A stretch of DNA of 64,000 bases from Lucifuga dentata (lineage: Eukaryota; Chordata; Actinopteri; Ophidiiformes; Bythitidae), in assembly GCA_014773175.1 (NCBI GenBank), contig VXCM01000911.1, positions 1 through 64,000 of the forward strand. The letters run 5' to 3'. Numbering within the stretch: the stretch's first letter is position 1; every line of letters begins with the position of its first letter. Shown piece after piece: positions 48,233 to 61,648 of this stretch. Below the pieces are notes generated by a model. The model saw only the letters and a program-made list of their open reading frames with translations. It did no database searches and was not told where the DNA came from. Made by a program: the position numbers and the translations under genes.

Positions 48233-49800
48233 CATCAGTGCTGATCTCACAGGAAGCATATATTGTGTTTAAGTGACATCAAAGAGATCAAGTAAGCTGT
48301 GTTGCAATTCAGGGGCTGCTGTCTAACAAAGAACATGGCTTTTGTGTGTCCTTAAAAGGACCAAAAGCCTCCACCTCCTATGACACAGTTCAGTCTCAGA
48401 CACCAACACTAATGGTGTGTTTGGGCAGTCCTCATTAAATGGAAAATGAAAAAAAAAAAAAAGAAAAGAAAAAAGTCTACCACTAAGATGTTGCTGTCAA
48501 ACAGCCAACAATGTGATAAATACCAGTATAAATACCAGTGGTGGTAACTGGCAAACAGTGTACCAGGTTAATGATAAATATGTCCATATAACTTCCATTA
48601 ATCTGTAACATCCTCTCTTACCTTTGCAGGCTGGATATGTCCATTGTTAACATGCTGCAGTGGCTTTTCATTGGTGCAGTTCACGTTCATGTATTTACCA
48701 GTGACTGATGAATCCTTGAATGCAAATACATGCTAGTTGCTGAGTTAATAAGTTCATGAGGGCTGCCTGAATGCACCATTAAATAACTAACCAACATGCA
48801 ACTGAAAATGGGATACTAATGGCCAAAAAGACACAACAATTACATCCTTCAAATGTGGGTAAAAGAAGGCCATTTTAGGAGGAGCCTATGAAGGGGAGTA
48901 ACTTTGTCAACCTGTTAAGCAGTCAACAAGGCTTGAAATGCAGATTGCAAAGGTGGCTGCCTCTAAATTGGGACACAGCTGTGGATTTTTTTTTTTTTTT
49001 TTTTTTTTAATCAGTTGACTTTTAGGTCAATTTTAAGTTATTATTCTTCTTTTTAACAGTAAATTCAGTTTTGTTTAAATGGTTTAGGGTTAAACTACTA
49101 TTTATGAAGATTAAGCTCTATTTGTTGCACCTTTACATCCAGTGTTATTAGCTGAACTGAGGTCAGCTAATATTGTCTTGTTTTGAATTAAGACGTGTTT
49201 ACAGTTGGATGATGTGATCATCATAATTATTTGTTGGATTTTTTAAAGTATTATCATCATCATTAACATAAAGCGATGTCTTGGTTTGATTATATTTAGT
49301 GCAACATCAGTAATTTACTATTCCAGGTCAGAGCACTAAATATATTGCAATGGATGCATCAGTCAGTGGTTTACTTTAATTTACAAATCAAGCATAACTG
49401 TAGAATTATGCTTTTTTTTTTTTTTTNTTTTTTTTTTTTTTTACAGGATAAAGATACAGATATTTATGGTTTGAGTCTTGAATACTCTATCAGTGTGCTT
49501 CCACTTTTATTATATTCTACACAGAACAGGCATAATCAGTGAATTCTAATAGTTTATTGTTGTTGTTTAGTGAATTCAAGATCAATCATCAATTTGACTG
49601 ATAGTATATATTTATCAATGAAGTATACATTGATTTTCATCTTAATTTTCTCCTACTGTATTGTTTCGCAGTGTAAGTCCAGATGTCTTCATCATCTCCT
49701 TCTTAGCTGAATGATACAGTTGATCAGCATTTGATACATTATGTTCAAGTAACATGGTTGAACCTTTGGGGGGAAACTACTGACTTATGCAGCACTGCCA
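48233..49800 (+). other. mmd2 3' UTR and downstream sequence
   Basis: No exon. Contains an A-rich tract at 48449-48473, poly-T runs at 48986-49008 and 49411-49442 (N at 49427), and AT-rich unique DNA. No convincing close poly(A) signal, so the 3' end is not fixed. Confidence 0.4.
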
Positions 49801-49828
49801 GAAGACAGATCTACTGCCGCAACTAATA

Positions 49829-49831
49829 GCA

Positions 49832-49887
<56 letters not shown>

Positions 49888-49938
49888 TTACTACTACTAC
49901 GACTAGTACTACTACGACTACTATAACTACTACTACTA
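49829..49938. repeat. (TAC)n microsatellite, interrupted
   Basis: A pure TAC/CTA run to about 49886, then degraded units to 49938. A GT run follows at 49961-49987. The minus-strand poly-Val frame here is a translation of the repeat. Confidence 0.9.
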
Positions 49939-49989
49939 TTGGCCCAAACAACATCTCAGGTGTGTGTGTGTGTGTGCGTGTGTGTGCGT

Positions 49990-51435
49990 GAGTGAGAGGG
50001 CAAGAACCTGCATATGTATTCTGTACTGACTCCCATGAATCCAAAGCCTCTAATCGTCTGAGTCTATGTTTACAAGCGAATGCATGTACCTTGAGCTCAT
50101 GAATTATAAGAAATGTGTATGTGCTCTTAAGTTGTATGTGGTGACACATGGTACACTGGACAGGCTTGTATAGTATGATAAACTGCCTAGTATTCTTTGG
50201 AGTAAAAAGAGAATCTGTTTTTAAAATATCTGCACCTCTTCTACATTGTTTTCACTGCTATCTGTCTCAGGATTTGGGCCTTTAGGCCTTAAAAGCCTGT
50301 GAAGCCACATTCAAGGACCACTGAAGCTGCTCTGGTTGTTTGGGCACTGTCTGCAGCAATGAAAATGATCAAATAACTATGAAGCTGCTTTCTTTACAAA
50401 GTACAGCCCCACCTGCTTACTCACATCCCCAAGTACAGCAGCAGTTCTCAGAGTGTTCAGCAAGCTTTCCATACTGTAGATATTAGTGTTTATGAAACAT
50501 CCAAATGGGAGAATGCTTGATGTGTTTAGGTAATAAGCATTGAATAAATCTGCAGATATTTGCCTAATGAGAAAATGTATCTTTACAGGATCTGTCTCCA
50601 CTGCTGGCTGACTGCCTCTTAAATCAGCTCCTGGGGGTTCAAATATATTTATTCCAAACCTACATAATTTTTTATTCCTCAGTACTTTAAATTTTAGTAA
50701 CTACAATTTTTAACACATGAATACACTAGCTATAGTTATAGGTCCATAGAGATCAAGTAATGGAAAATATTTAATATCCAGATCATTATCAAAATCCACT
50801 TACCTCAACTGTGGGCTACAAAGTGTCTGACCACCAAATGTCAACCAAATCTGTTATCTTTTGTGATATTATTAAACACACGGGTGAAAACACAACCTCC
50901 TCCCAGGGTGTTGGTGCAATCAGATGTTTGAAAAATCACTGTTTTATAGCTATTTGGTTTCACACTAAGTTTAATGTCATAACAAATTTCATGTCAGAGC
51001 TGTCAACAAATTTGCAATTTTTTTTACATGGTGGATACCACAGTTTACAATGAAAATTTTCTCATATTCAAGAGTGCTTTTTAGTATTTTTAATCTTAGT
51101 GTTTACTTGAGCCAAATGATTAAGAATTTAGTGTTTTAGTACACTGAGGGGTTATACCCTAGCTGATTATTTGCTTGGCTTGATATCTGAGGATCTGTGT
51201 CTTGGCTATAATATCTTTCTCACTCAGAAATACAGTGCCCACCTGACTTTGAATTCAGCTCTGTGGTTTTATAGACCCTCTATGACTATGAAGCCCCCAT
51301 GGATCCTCTATATATTACAGTATTTAAATGCTCTGTGACTGTGGAGCTGCTGACTCTGTTCTCAGTGATATTGGTGTTTTCTTTGATCTAACCTTTGGAT
51401 CCTATCCTTTGGTCTCCTACAAGACTAATTGCATT

Positions 51436-51495
<60 letters not shown>

Positions 51496-52300
51496 CCATA
51501 TTGGTTATTGTGTCTGTGGTGCTTTTGTGCTGTGATAAGCCTATAATAAGCCTATATGATTCCAATAATGCTTTTATCTTTTCTATATCTCTTTTAATAA
51601 TAATAAAAAAAGCTTTTTCATGACCACTTATTTACTTATCTGGACTCATTTAATTTAATTTAATGACTTACCTAGAAAAACAACCTTTTCTCTAGGGGGC
51701 TGGTGTTGGTGAAATATCATCAAATATTCTGAAGGCCAATGCACTAATGTGTGAAACTGGCTTTTAACACATGGAGACAGAGGCCTACATGATAGTTATC
51801 TGGATAAAATTGACAGCAGAGTTATGTTTTGAACGTCTTTCTAAATCATGAGCCAAAGATAATGTTGCCATTATTTCTCTAAATACTGCAATGTAATTTG
51901 CAATATACTATACGTTTCTCTGCCAGTAGTAGGCTTGTAATTATTATAGTGACAATGGCAGCAGCGGCTATAGTATTATTATTACTGAAAGTGGCACAAA
52001 GACAAAGATTACAATATAGTACCAGTAGTGACAGTTTCAGCTTTTAAATCCTGGCACGGGGGGAATGGTTTTTATTCAGTGAAATTAGTATTTATATTCT
52101 TTCTTATTGATTATTGCTTGAGCCAGAACTATTTCATTATGTCTTTTAGTCGATTGATGCACAGAATTTGTACAATTTATAATCCATACAGGCAGTGTGA
52201 AACAAACACATGAAATATCCAGGTCCAGGAAATATCCAGGGCCACAGAATGCATTGCTGACCCACTAAAAGCCCTCTCTAACTTTAAAGGCCTTCCTAAT
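49990..52300. other. Intergenic region between mmd2 and radil
   Basis: AT-rich with no exon recognised. Holds (CT)n at 51441-51490. The open frames here are unsupported. Confidence 0.4.
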
Positions 52301-52339
52301 GTTCCTAAATTATCAGTCCCACATTTCCCTCTCCGTTGT

Positions 52340-52820
52340 TTCCCCCTATGATGCAGTACCACCAGTGTCCACGAGGTGGAGACGTGTCCTGTGTGCGTTT
52401 CCAGGAGCAGGTGTGTCCTGTCTGAACCGGGCTGAGGTGAAGCAGCGCGCACGGCTCGGCTCTTTCCGTCCCCACTCGGCTCTGAACGCCGTNCCGGGCT
52501 GAGGTGAAGCAGCGCGCACGGCTCGGCTCTTTCCGTCCCCACTCGGCTCTGAACGCCGTGGATGTGGGAATGCGGTTGCCGGAGGCTGTGGGCATTGCTG
52601 GACACTCCGCGGAGACGAGCGTTTGGAAGCGGGAGGTGTCAGCAGCTGGCTATCTTCCAAGTTAACGGGGTGTGTTTGGGTTGGTTGGGAGTTCTGGAGG
52701 TTGCGTGTCTCTCGGCGGGGCAGAGGGGTATTTTTCCCGTCGTACCTAGGATTTTCTGTCTGGATGAAAGGGAGAAGCCGAGGATTCCCCAGCTTCATGG
52801 AGCCACGCACTGCAGGCAGC
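52340..52820 (+). promoter_or_regulatory. CpG-rich radil promoter and non-coding first exon
   Basis: The most CpG-rich stretch in the window (GCGCGCACGG, CTCCGCGGAGACGAGCG), ending in the donor GGCAGC|GTGAGT at 52820. The next candidate exon (acceptor CTCCTTAG at 55697) carries the radil ATG. A short ATG (52798) near the end of this exon is out of frame with it and would be an upstream ORF. 52427-52492 is repeated after the N at 52493 and is an assembly overlap. Confidence 0.5.
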
Positions 52821-55697
52821 GTGAGTAGCCAGACACTAATGCAACAGACACCCAGGAGAGCCTCAGGGAACCGTGCATATCACTATTAGCCAAAAAAAAA
52901 AAATAAAATAAAATAAAATAAAAAAATAAAAATAAAAATCACGCATAAACTTTTCATGGACATTTTATTCTCGATAGACAGACGCCATGGCTTTTAGCTC
53001 CCTCACTGTAAAGAAAACAATTTAGTTTTGACTCTGGTTTGTTCTCCAGGGGACGAAACAGTGTGTGCGTTAATTGATGATCATGTGTTTAATGATCTTG
53101 ATGATCGTGGAGACACCTGTCCCTTAAAGGCTGCTGGCTTTCAGCGCGGCTCCTTGGCTGGTCGTCAACGGATTAATTTCTAAGGATTTTCTCCTGCTTT
53201 TGTTGCTGCGGCGGTTGCTACTAACGACCAAAGTGGTAAACAGATGGACGGACAGACATAAAATAAAGAGCAGGCCCAGAATTGTCACAACTTCCGTCCA
53301 ACACAGGGTGTTGTAGGAGTCTACTTTTTCTAAACGCAGTGTTTTATTCTGACCTTCCAGCAGTCTAGACAAGGACAGAGTGCCTTGAAGGCGCAGGAGA
53401 AGTTGTGTCTTTGTGCAGACTGTAGCCTGGGTCACAAAACACAGCCTGCCAGAGCTCCTTAGCAATGCAGCGCTGAGGCCTCTCCTCTCTGTGTGTGCAG
53501 CCTGGAGGGTTTGTTGCTCTAAGAATTGAGTTAACTGCGGCCAAGTGACCAGATTACTGTGGATTAGCAGGCATTTAAAATGGTCACGTTATCCCACCAG
53601 TGCTTGTAGAGCCAGCTTTTTAGGTGACCTGCCAAATATTTACAGAAAACAAATCATATGAGATACATACTACACTTAGACATGCTCAAGTTACAGTCAA
53701 ATAGTCAATGAAATGCTGGTTTCATCAGCTCACACCTCTGTTCCTCCACTTCATTTTTTAGTGGCTCCTGAAGTGACCTTCATCTGTCAAAAAACTTCAT
53801 CCAAAGCCAAGTGTGACTCACCTTTAGGGTCTTGGACTGGAAACAACGCTTTATTCAGGTAAAAAAATGGTCTGGAAGCAGACAAACACATTTTATCATT
53901 TTTATTTATACTTTATTTAATCAGGTAGTCTCTAAATTAGAAGAAAAAATATTTTTTTTAAAAGTGACAAAGGAAATATACATTGGATGTGCTGGGACAT
54001 ACAGTATATCTTAAAAAGCAAATAGCTTTATCTGCTTTAAAATCAGCGTAAGGGACAGAAGAATAAACCATTCTTCAGCTTTGCTGTGAAATTGTGCATT
54101 TATGGATTCCTTGCTGTGTTTTGAAATAACTGTAACTGTTTTTAAAAGAGTATTATTTGAAAACAAGCACAGAAGTGAAATACTGGAAAGATCTCAAAGC
54201 AGAGCCTTATAGATGATTGTGATGCAGAGCTAATTTTTTTAAAAATTCTTAGTATTATTAACCAACTTTTGGATATAAATCAAAATGGTGAGCACAACAT
54301 TATTCTTGTATCAGACACAAGGCACACATGATCTACTAAACCCAGTGAACTTGTCAGCAGTCAAAATAAACCATCTCCAAAAATCAAATACCTACAGTAC
54401 TGTATATGACTGGAATGCAGTTTTTGAACTTTCTATCCAGTTTTTACCTTGACCTTGATACCATGTAGTGTCTACTCAGATCCAGATCTTGGTAGGTGGT
54501 TCCAGCAGACCCCTGTTAAGATGTATTTGGCAGGCAACTCTATGATGCTGATGTGCTGTTCTGATTCTGGTGGGGAAAAAAAAAGCTTATTTAAAGCTGA
54601 AACTCACAGCAATATATTACACCAGACCTGGGAAAAAGAAAGTTACCTTAATGCATCAGCAGGGAGGCTAATACTAAAACATAATCTGTTGTTCTTCTCC
54701 AGTTTGAAGGGTGAAGTCAGATATGCAAAGCGTTTGACCTCAACTATAAACTTTACCTGGTGCTGCTGCACATAAGGCTGACCTGCAACAACATCCAGGT
54801 ACTCACACACTCAAACAACACACACATTTTTGCTGTTTGTCATGGCTTGTATATTGCAGAGTGTGTTACAGCATTTTAGCATAATACAGAAATGCTAACA
54901 ATTTACAATAGAGTCTCTTTACCTCACCTTCCAGATCTCCAAATGTTCCATAAGTAAGTGTAACTTATAGCCTTTTGTTTATTATTCCCTCTTTTGCATG
55001 TACCTTTTGTGTGTGTGTGTGTGTGTGTGTATAAAATAAGTTTGCTTTGAATTGTTTGTATCACACACGTTGACTTGTAACTGAATCCTTGTTACGTGTT
55101 CTGAATGGTTGCTATACATATTATGCACATTATTGTATGCATATTATGCCATACAGTTTATGTAGCAGTCGCACTGTCAAGATGTTAATTAAGGACACAA
55201 GTTACTTTTCTATAAGAATATATATAGTGAATGCTGCTGGATTCTTACCTTCTACTGTGTGTGCAAGCTGTGAAATAGTTGCTGTGGTGTGTTTTACACC
55301 TTTACAGCAAAAACACCAGATGTTGTCATTTCTGCCAAGAGCAGTAGGAAAGTGTAATAGGCAAATAGCAGCCTGTCGTTGATGCTTCTTTGCACTGTGG
55401 ATATGAATGCACACTGCTTGGGTTTATATGTACTGTATATGGCAGTTTTGGTAATATCCATGGAGTGCTGGTGAAAGGTTTGCAGAAATCAGGGAGGCTA
55501 GAGGAAAAAGGCTAAAGCACTCGAATGGTATTCTGTCTGCACTTATTGGCCATTGCCAAATTTGGAAAAGGAAATGCTGTTTCTTTCTTTAGACCTCTTA
55601 TAGGGGGCATTGGAAATATACCAAAATCTAATTTTCCAGTATTTATGTCCTGCTAGTTTCAAAAGTGTTAAAATGTGTATTTGTGCTCGCTCCTTAG
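52821..55697 (+). other. Probable first intron of radil
   Basis: AT-rich, with an AAAAT-type simple repeat at 52889-52941 and (GT)n at 55011-55030. A 113-codon minus-strand frame at 53124-53465 has no ATG and is discussed under rejected items. Confidence 0.4.
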
Positions 55698-55728
55698 CTG
55701 TGGCACTTGTGGAACCAACAACAGCATC

Positions 55729-56762
55729 ATGTTCTACGGTTCTTCATCTGGGGCCAGTATGTCCCTACCATCCAAGAGCCGCTTAAAACGCCAGAGCAGG
55801 ACGTTCACACAGGTACACACACACACACACACACACGCACACACAGGTACACACACTCACACATGCATGCAGGTGAACTGAATAACTGAAGCTTGCTATT
55901 GTGATTTTTTATGGCTGTGATATACTGCTAGCCATATTATGCACTTGTATATGTAATGTACAGTAGTAAAAGACATATAAAGTACAATATTTATGAACCA
56001 TATATAAAGTAACATATAAAGTACAATATTGATGGGCCACATTGACCCTACAGTGTATTTAATGTTGCCTGTCTGTCCACCAGGTCTTGTACCGTACTCT
56101 GAGTTACCGAGACCGTGTCACAGCAGACAGTGGAAGTACCGCCTGTGTGGACCGGTGCTCAGCAACTGAACCCCCAGAACGACCAGCGGATGACCCAGCC
56201 GAACTCTCCACCCAGAGCTCTGCTCCTGGTGTGCTGAAGATATTTGGAGATGAAATATGTGCCGGTGCCAACTATAAGAGCGTCTTGGCCACGCCATGCT
56301 CCAGCGCGCAGGAACTGGTCAAAGAGGCACTCGAACGTTATTCTCTCAACAAAGATGCTGCCCACTCTTATGTACTCTGCGATGTGATTGGACGTTTGGA
56401 GGGAGGAGGTGGGATAGGAGGAGGCGGGATAGGAGGAGGCGGGTGGCGGACAGAATGCTTGCGTGCACTGGGGGACAATGAAAAGCCACTGTTGCTCCAA
56501 GAACTGTGGAAGCCCAGAGAAGGACACGCACGCAGATTTGAGCTGCGCAAGAGAGCTGAGGTGGAGGAACTCAATGCCAAGGATAAGGATACTATCACTG
56601 CTGGTGAGGAAACACATACCGCCACAGAAACACAAACAAATATACACACACACACACAGACTGGTACACAGTTGGACAGACACACAGATGGTTTAATTCC
56701 TCCCCTTTCTTAACATGTTAAACTCAGCAGAAAAGCACAGCTCATTAGCTTTTCTGCAGTGA

Positions 56763-56797
<35 letters not shown>

Positions 56798-59700
56798 GAT
56801 ATGTAGAGCAACAGCTTTCATCCTCGTTATTATCTTATGCAGAAGACGCTGTGTATGATTGCCACTTTTTTCTGTGTAGGTGTTTGTAGTCAAACTCAAT
56901 GCCACAATATTTCATCATAGATTTTATTAACGATACATGCTTGCATGTGCTATTGAGCACTTAAAGAAGAGCTCTTACACACACACACACACACACACGC
57001 ACACACACATACACACACACACACACAGTGCAGTGGAAATGCATGGACAGCTGGTCGATTGATTGAGTGAAAGCTGAATCCCGTACAACTGGAAGTGTGG
57101 GGATAGTTTTAAGCACTCTAGTGATTTTTGCGTATAACAGATTTCTACAGGAGTGATGTATCATTTTCCTACAAAAGCACCTGTGCAAACTGCACTGGAT
57201 CACTCCTGAACTGTGTACATTCACATGGTACTACAGTTTTCCAGAGAGATTTCACTGTATTCTATAGGTAGATCTTCATTCTTTACGTGTAAATAAGTTA
57301 CTCAGACTCAGTGCTGGAGTACAATGGTTGTCATGGCTTTACATCTGTATTGCAGTAATATGAATCAGTGTCTGTGCATGTATAGTATGTCTGTACACAG
57401 CACAGGAACCATAAAGTGACCTTTACATTAAATTGGTTTCCTGATGAATGAAAAGTGTTCCATTTAAGGAAATTCATAACAGCCTTTATGAATATCTAGT
57501 TAGTACAGATGGTAACCCACATCATTTCAGCCCCACAGTCTGATTGAGCAGACACACGCTGCAACTGTATGAGGGTTTATGGTTGATATATATAAGTTTG
57601 TTGGAGCCAGTTTGTCAGTCAGCAGTCTTTCCTTCTGCTTTTTTTTGTTATCAATGTATACAACTTTGAAGTACACTTTTTAGACAATACACAAGGCATT
57701 ACACATTTTAATACTGGCATGAAACCCTCAAAACATTCTTTACTGTGAACAGGCAAGTAGCAGTAACACAATTTCAACTCATGCCTCACAGCTTCTAAAA
57801 ATGCTGTTTGAACACAGTAAAGAGTGCTTTATATGATGTAATTACAATAAAAACACTAATACACACATTTTCATAATCGCTATAGTATGCACGTTAACAT
57901 TAACCTTTATCCTGTTGTGTTGTAATGATTACAAAACTATGTACTCTAGAGTTTGGTTTCTCTCTCTCTCTCTCTGCCTCTCTTTTTCTCTTTACTCTAT
58001 CTTATTATCTCTCCCCTTTTGTAAGTGCGTGTGTGCATGTGCATAAAGATATGAGATAGCACTTTAAAGGTACTATGTGTAGGATTTTCATTAAATAAAT
58101 GAACACATCACAGCCAGATTAATTTTGATATAATCCTTCAGTGAGTCGATATTTTTTACATGTCCTCTTTTTATTGACATTGACCCCTTTTGCCTTACCG
58201 ACCAACCCACTGGGAAGAAATTTATTTTGGTATTACTCACAGGCAAAAATACCCCAAAATGAAAGGACCAAACTGGTCAAAATGGCTATAATTTGCAATA
58301 TAAAAAGTTTTTCTTTTCTATCTTCAAATGCAGTATCTTAATTAATTTGACAGTGATATGTTAAATGGGAAAATCCTGTACCTCACACCTTTAACTATGT
58401 ATTTTTTTTTTTTTTTTTANTTTTTTTTTTTTTTTTTACCAACTGATGATGTGACTCAGTTGAAACACCCACAGATCACTTTTGCTTCTCTGTGAGTGCA
58501 TGTCACGTGGACTATGAATGATGTGTGCATGGGGGTTGTTCCGGGCTTGGTGTTTTGATGAGGGGATGTTTTCTCAGCCTCCCCCCTCTTAACCCCTCCC
58601 ACCTTGCTGTAGGGATCAAAACCCCCCAATTCCTGGCGGCTCTAATGGGTCGGTNTAACCCCTCCCACCTTGCTGTAGGGATCAAAACCCCCCAATTCCT
58701 GGCGGCTCTAATGGGTCGGTCTGGACTGGGCAAACACAGGAGTTCCCCCCTGCGGTCTGGTCGAGTGGCACAGTCCAGCTCTAAAGGTGGGGACTGGCCT
58801 CAGGTAGGGTGGCTGTTAGTCACTGCCATAGAGACCACCTCTACCTGCCTTGTCACCTGTGCCACCCACATTGCTAGTGATTCAGTGTGAGTGCTTGTGT
58901 GAGCCATTGCATGGCATTTAAATCCGCAAATCCAGTCACGAAGAGTTGTTTGATTTGCCTTTCATCAGATTCATCAGGTTCTGTGTTGTTAGCCAGATGT
59001 ACACTTCCATCCTGTGCCATTTACTTCATCTGCCTCAATTCAGTCCAGTCTGGTTTTCCATTACAGTTGACTTTCCACTCAGCTCACACATGACTGTGAT
59101 GAATATAGCCTGAGGAACTTGCTAAGTTCATTCATGAGTCAAAGATACATGCTTAACAATACACATCACCTAAGTAGACTCGTACTGTTGTCTTTAATTT
59201 CTGTTTCTCTGCTTCCTTCAACTCTGTTTTCTCTGTTCCTGCACCTCTTCTTCCAACATCTACTTCTTTTTCCCTCTTTCCTACTCTTTCATTTTCTCTC
59301 TCTCTTGCTCCTCTTCTCTCCTCTTTCTGTAGATATTAATGCCCAGGCCCGTAAGCTGCAGAGGAACCGGGCAAAGGGGACGCTGACCCTACCCCGGTCC
59401 ACTAACTCATCCTTCTGCCGCAGCCTCAGTGAGACCAGCCTTAACCAGGTGAGGTCTCACACTGAAGGGAAGTGGGAATGATAGGTATTACTCATGGAAT
59501 TAACACCCTCTGCTAAATTTTGGTGTATGCTTGTGTGTGCATGTGTTATGTATTCATGTATGTGCAGCTGGGAGTTGGAGAGGAGCCCAAGCGTTACTAC
59601 TCCACCCTACCAGGACCCTTAAGGTGTAGAGAACGTGAGGTGACCTCCAGTGGTCGGAAGAAAGATGAGGGGAGCCAGGGGGGAGGTGGGGTGAGGCACT

Positions 59701-61613
59701 CTCTTTACCAGTCCCCACACCTCCTGCTGCTACAGGGATTCAATAGGCAGGTGAATACAGCGAAAAGGTTGTGTGTTCACGTGACGTTAGTAAGAGGCTG
59801 TTGATGTGTGATTGGTTGACATATTGTGCTGCATATTGCAGGATTGCCTCGTTTACCTGTTGAACAGAGAGCAGCATACAGTTGGTCAGGAGACTCCATC
59901 AGCTCGCCCCAACATCTGTCTGTTTTCCCCTGACATCCTGCCTCTCCACTGCCGCTTACGCCGTGTTCCTGCACCATGTCGCCATTCCAGCAACATCAAG
60001 GGAGAAGATCTGGTGGAGAGTCAGAGGTTCTGTATTGCTGTTGAGGCTGTGCTGAACGCCACAGTTCTGGTAAACTTTTCTCGCTGTGAGCGCTCCACCA
60101 CGCTACGACACGGCGACCTACTCTCCTTTGGAGCACACTATATCTTCCTGTACAAAGACCCCACGGGTGCTAAGCCTCTGCCTGCTCAGACCTTGGCACG
60201 ACTTCGCACCCTGGGGCAGCTTTACGATGGGGGGATGGAGGAAGGAGAGGGCAGGGCTCCGACTTGTAAGCTGTGTGGCTCNCAGCTTTACGATGGGGGG
60301 ATGGAGGAAGGAGAGGGCAGGGCTCCGACTTGTAAGCTGTGTGGCTCCGTGCTGAAGGACAGAGCAGCACAGGTGTCCAGTGTTCCAACAATTAGACGCA
60401 GCTTCAAACCTCATCTGGTAAAACCCCGCTGTGGGGGAGCTATGGCAGGTGGGCCCCTTGGTTTGGCAGGAGTGGAAGGGGGAGGAGGAGGAGGAGGAGG
60501 AGGAGGAGGNNNNNNNNNNNNNNNNNNNNNNNNNNNNNNNNNNNNNNNNNNNNNNNNNNNNNNNNNNNNNNNNNNNNNNNNNNNNNNNNNNNNNNNNNNN
60601 NNNNNNNNNNNNGAGGAGGAGGAGGAGGAGGAAGAGGAGGAGGAGGAGGAGGAGGAGGAGGTCAGAAAAGGAGGCTACAGCTGGAGTTTGACCAGACTCA
60701 TGAAGACCAGCTGCTGAACAGGATTGTGTCTCTCATTGAACCTGGAGGTCCGTGCTCTGGTTTAAAATAGGTTCCAGGTGGAATTGCACCATAATAATGT
60801 TGTTATCCCACTAGATGTGCTGCATTTAAATTTAGCATCTTTTTCTCTCTCAGGTGATGACCATAAGTTGACGCCGGCCTACCTGCTGTGTCTGTGTATA
60901 CAGCACTCTGCCTCCACCTTCCCACCTGGCAGCTTTGGAAAGCTGCTCCTAAAGATCGTTCGACGAATCCAGACCATAGCATGGGTCTGTCTAACTGATT
61001 CTCTTTGTCTTTCTGTCTTTTCTGCTTTCACAACATCAGCCTGTTGGTACTTTTGTTCACTTAAGATGACCTCATGTGGAGAGAAACAGGTCAGCCAACA
61101 GGTCAGGTGAATAGTTAAACAGGGTATCACGTGTTGTACTGTATTACACACACGTGATATTCTGTTCTGTTCTGATGGTACAAGATATACCATGAATTCT
61201 CTGTCGCCATGGTAACCTGTACCACTACAGAGAGAGCTAAGGGGTATAGACAGAAATGATCTGATGTACAAGGTAATTATCAACGTGCATTTATTCGAGT
61301 GTGGTAGGTAGTGTAAATGCTGTAATGGCATTTAATTTGCACGTTAGCAACAGTGTCATGGTGCTCTATTGCACAGACTTAAAGTTTGATGAGCCCCTAA
61401 TTGCAGTGTGTGTGTGTGTGTGTGTGTGTGTCTGTGCATGCGTGCGTGTGTGCGTGTGTGCATGGGTGGGGGTGTGCAGGAGAAGACAAAGGAGCTGGCA
61501 CAGAAGCAAGCTCAGCAGTGAGTATCACATTCCAAAGAAAGAGAACATGTGTGCTCACCTACCATTATTGAGCATGTCGGTCAGTATGTCTACTTGTGCT
61601 TAACCTTCGTCTC

Positions 61614-61648
<35 letters not shown>

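Larger units (their letters stand above)
56600..59332 (+). other. radil intron 2 region with microsatellites
   Basis: 2.7 kb between the RA-domain exon and the next conserved exon. Holds (GT)n at 56764-56795, (AC)n at 56979-57027, a poly-T with an N at 58420, and a candidate cassette exon at 58679-58786 listed separately. Confidence 0.5.

Noticed and set aside
52427..52559. Tandem duplication in the radil CpG promoter
   Set aside because: An exact 66-base copy on both sides of an N; assembly overlap.
53124..53465. 113-codon minus-strand frame with a membrane-like hydrophobic stretch
   Set aside because: It starts at TTG and has no in-frame ATG, no recognised family and no convincing splice acceptor. 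It lies in the radil first intron. It could be an exon but nothing positive supports it.
60217..60347. Internal protein repeat QLYDGGMEEGEG in radil
   Set aside because: The second copy starts right after a lone N, like the other six unmerged overlaps in the window.
60613..60717. Polyglutamate tail and stop in radil
   Set aside because: An artefact of the arbitrary 103-N gap length. The frame that continues into the conserved DIL region reads glycine.
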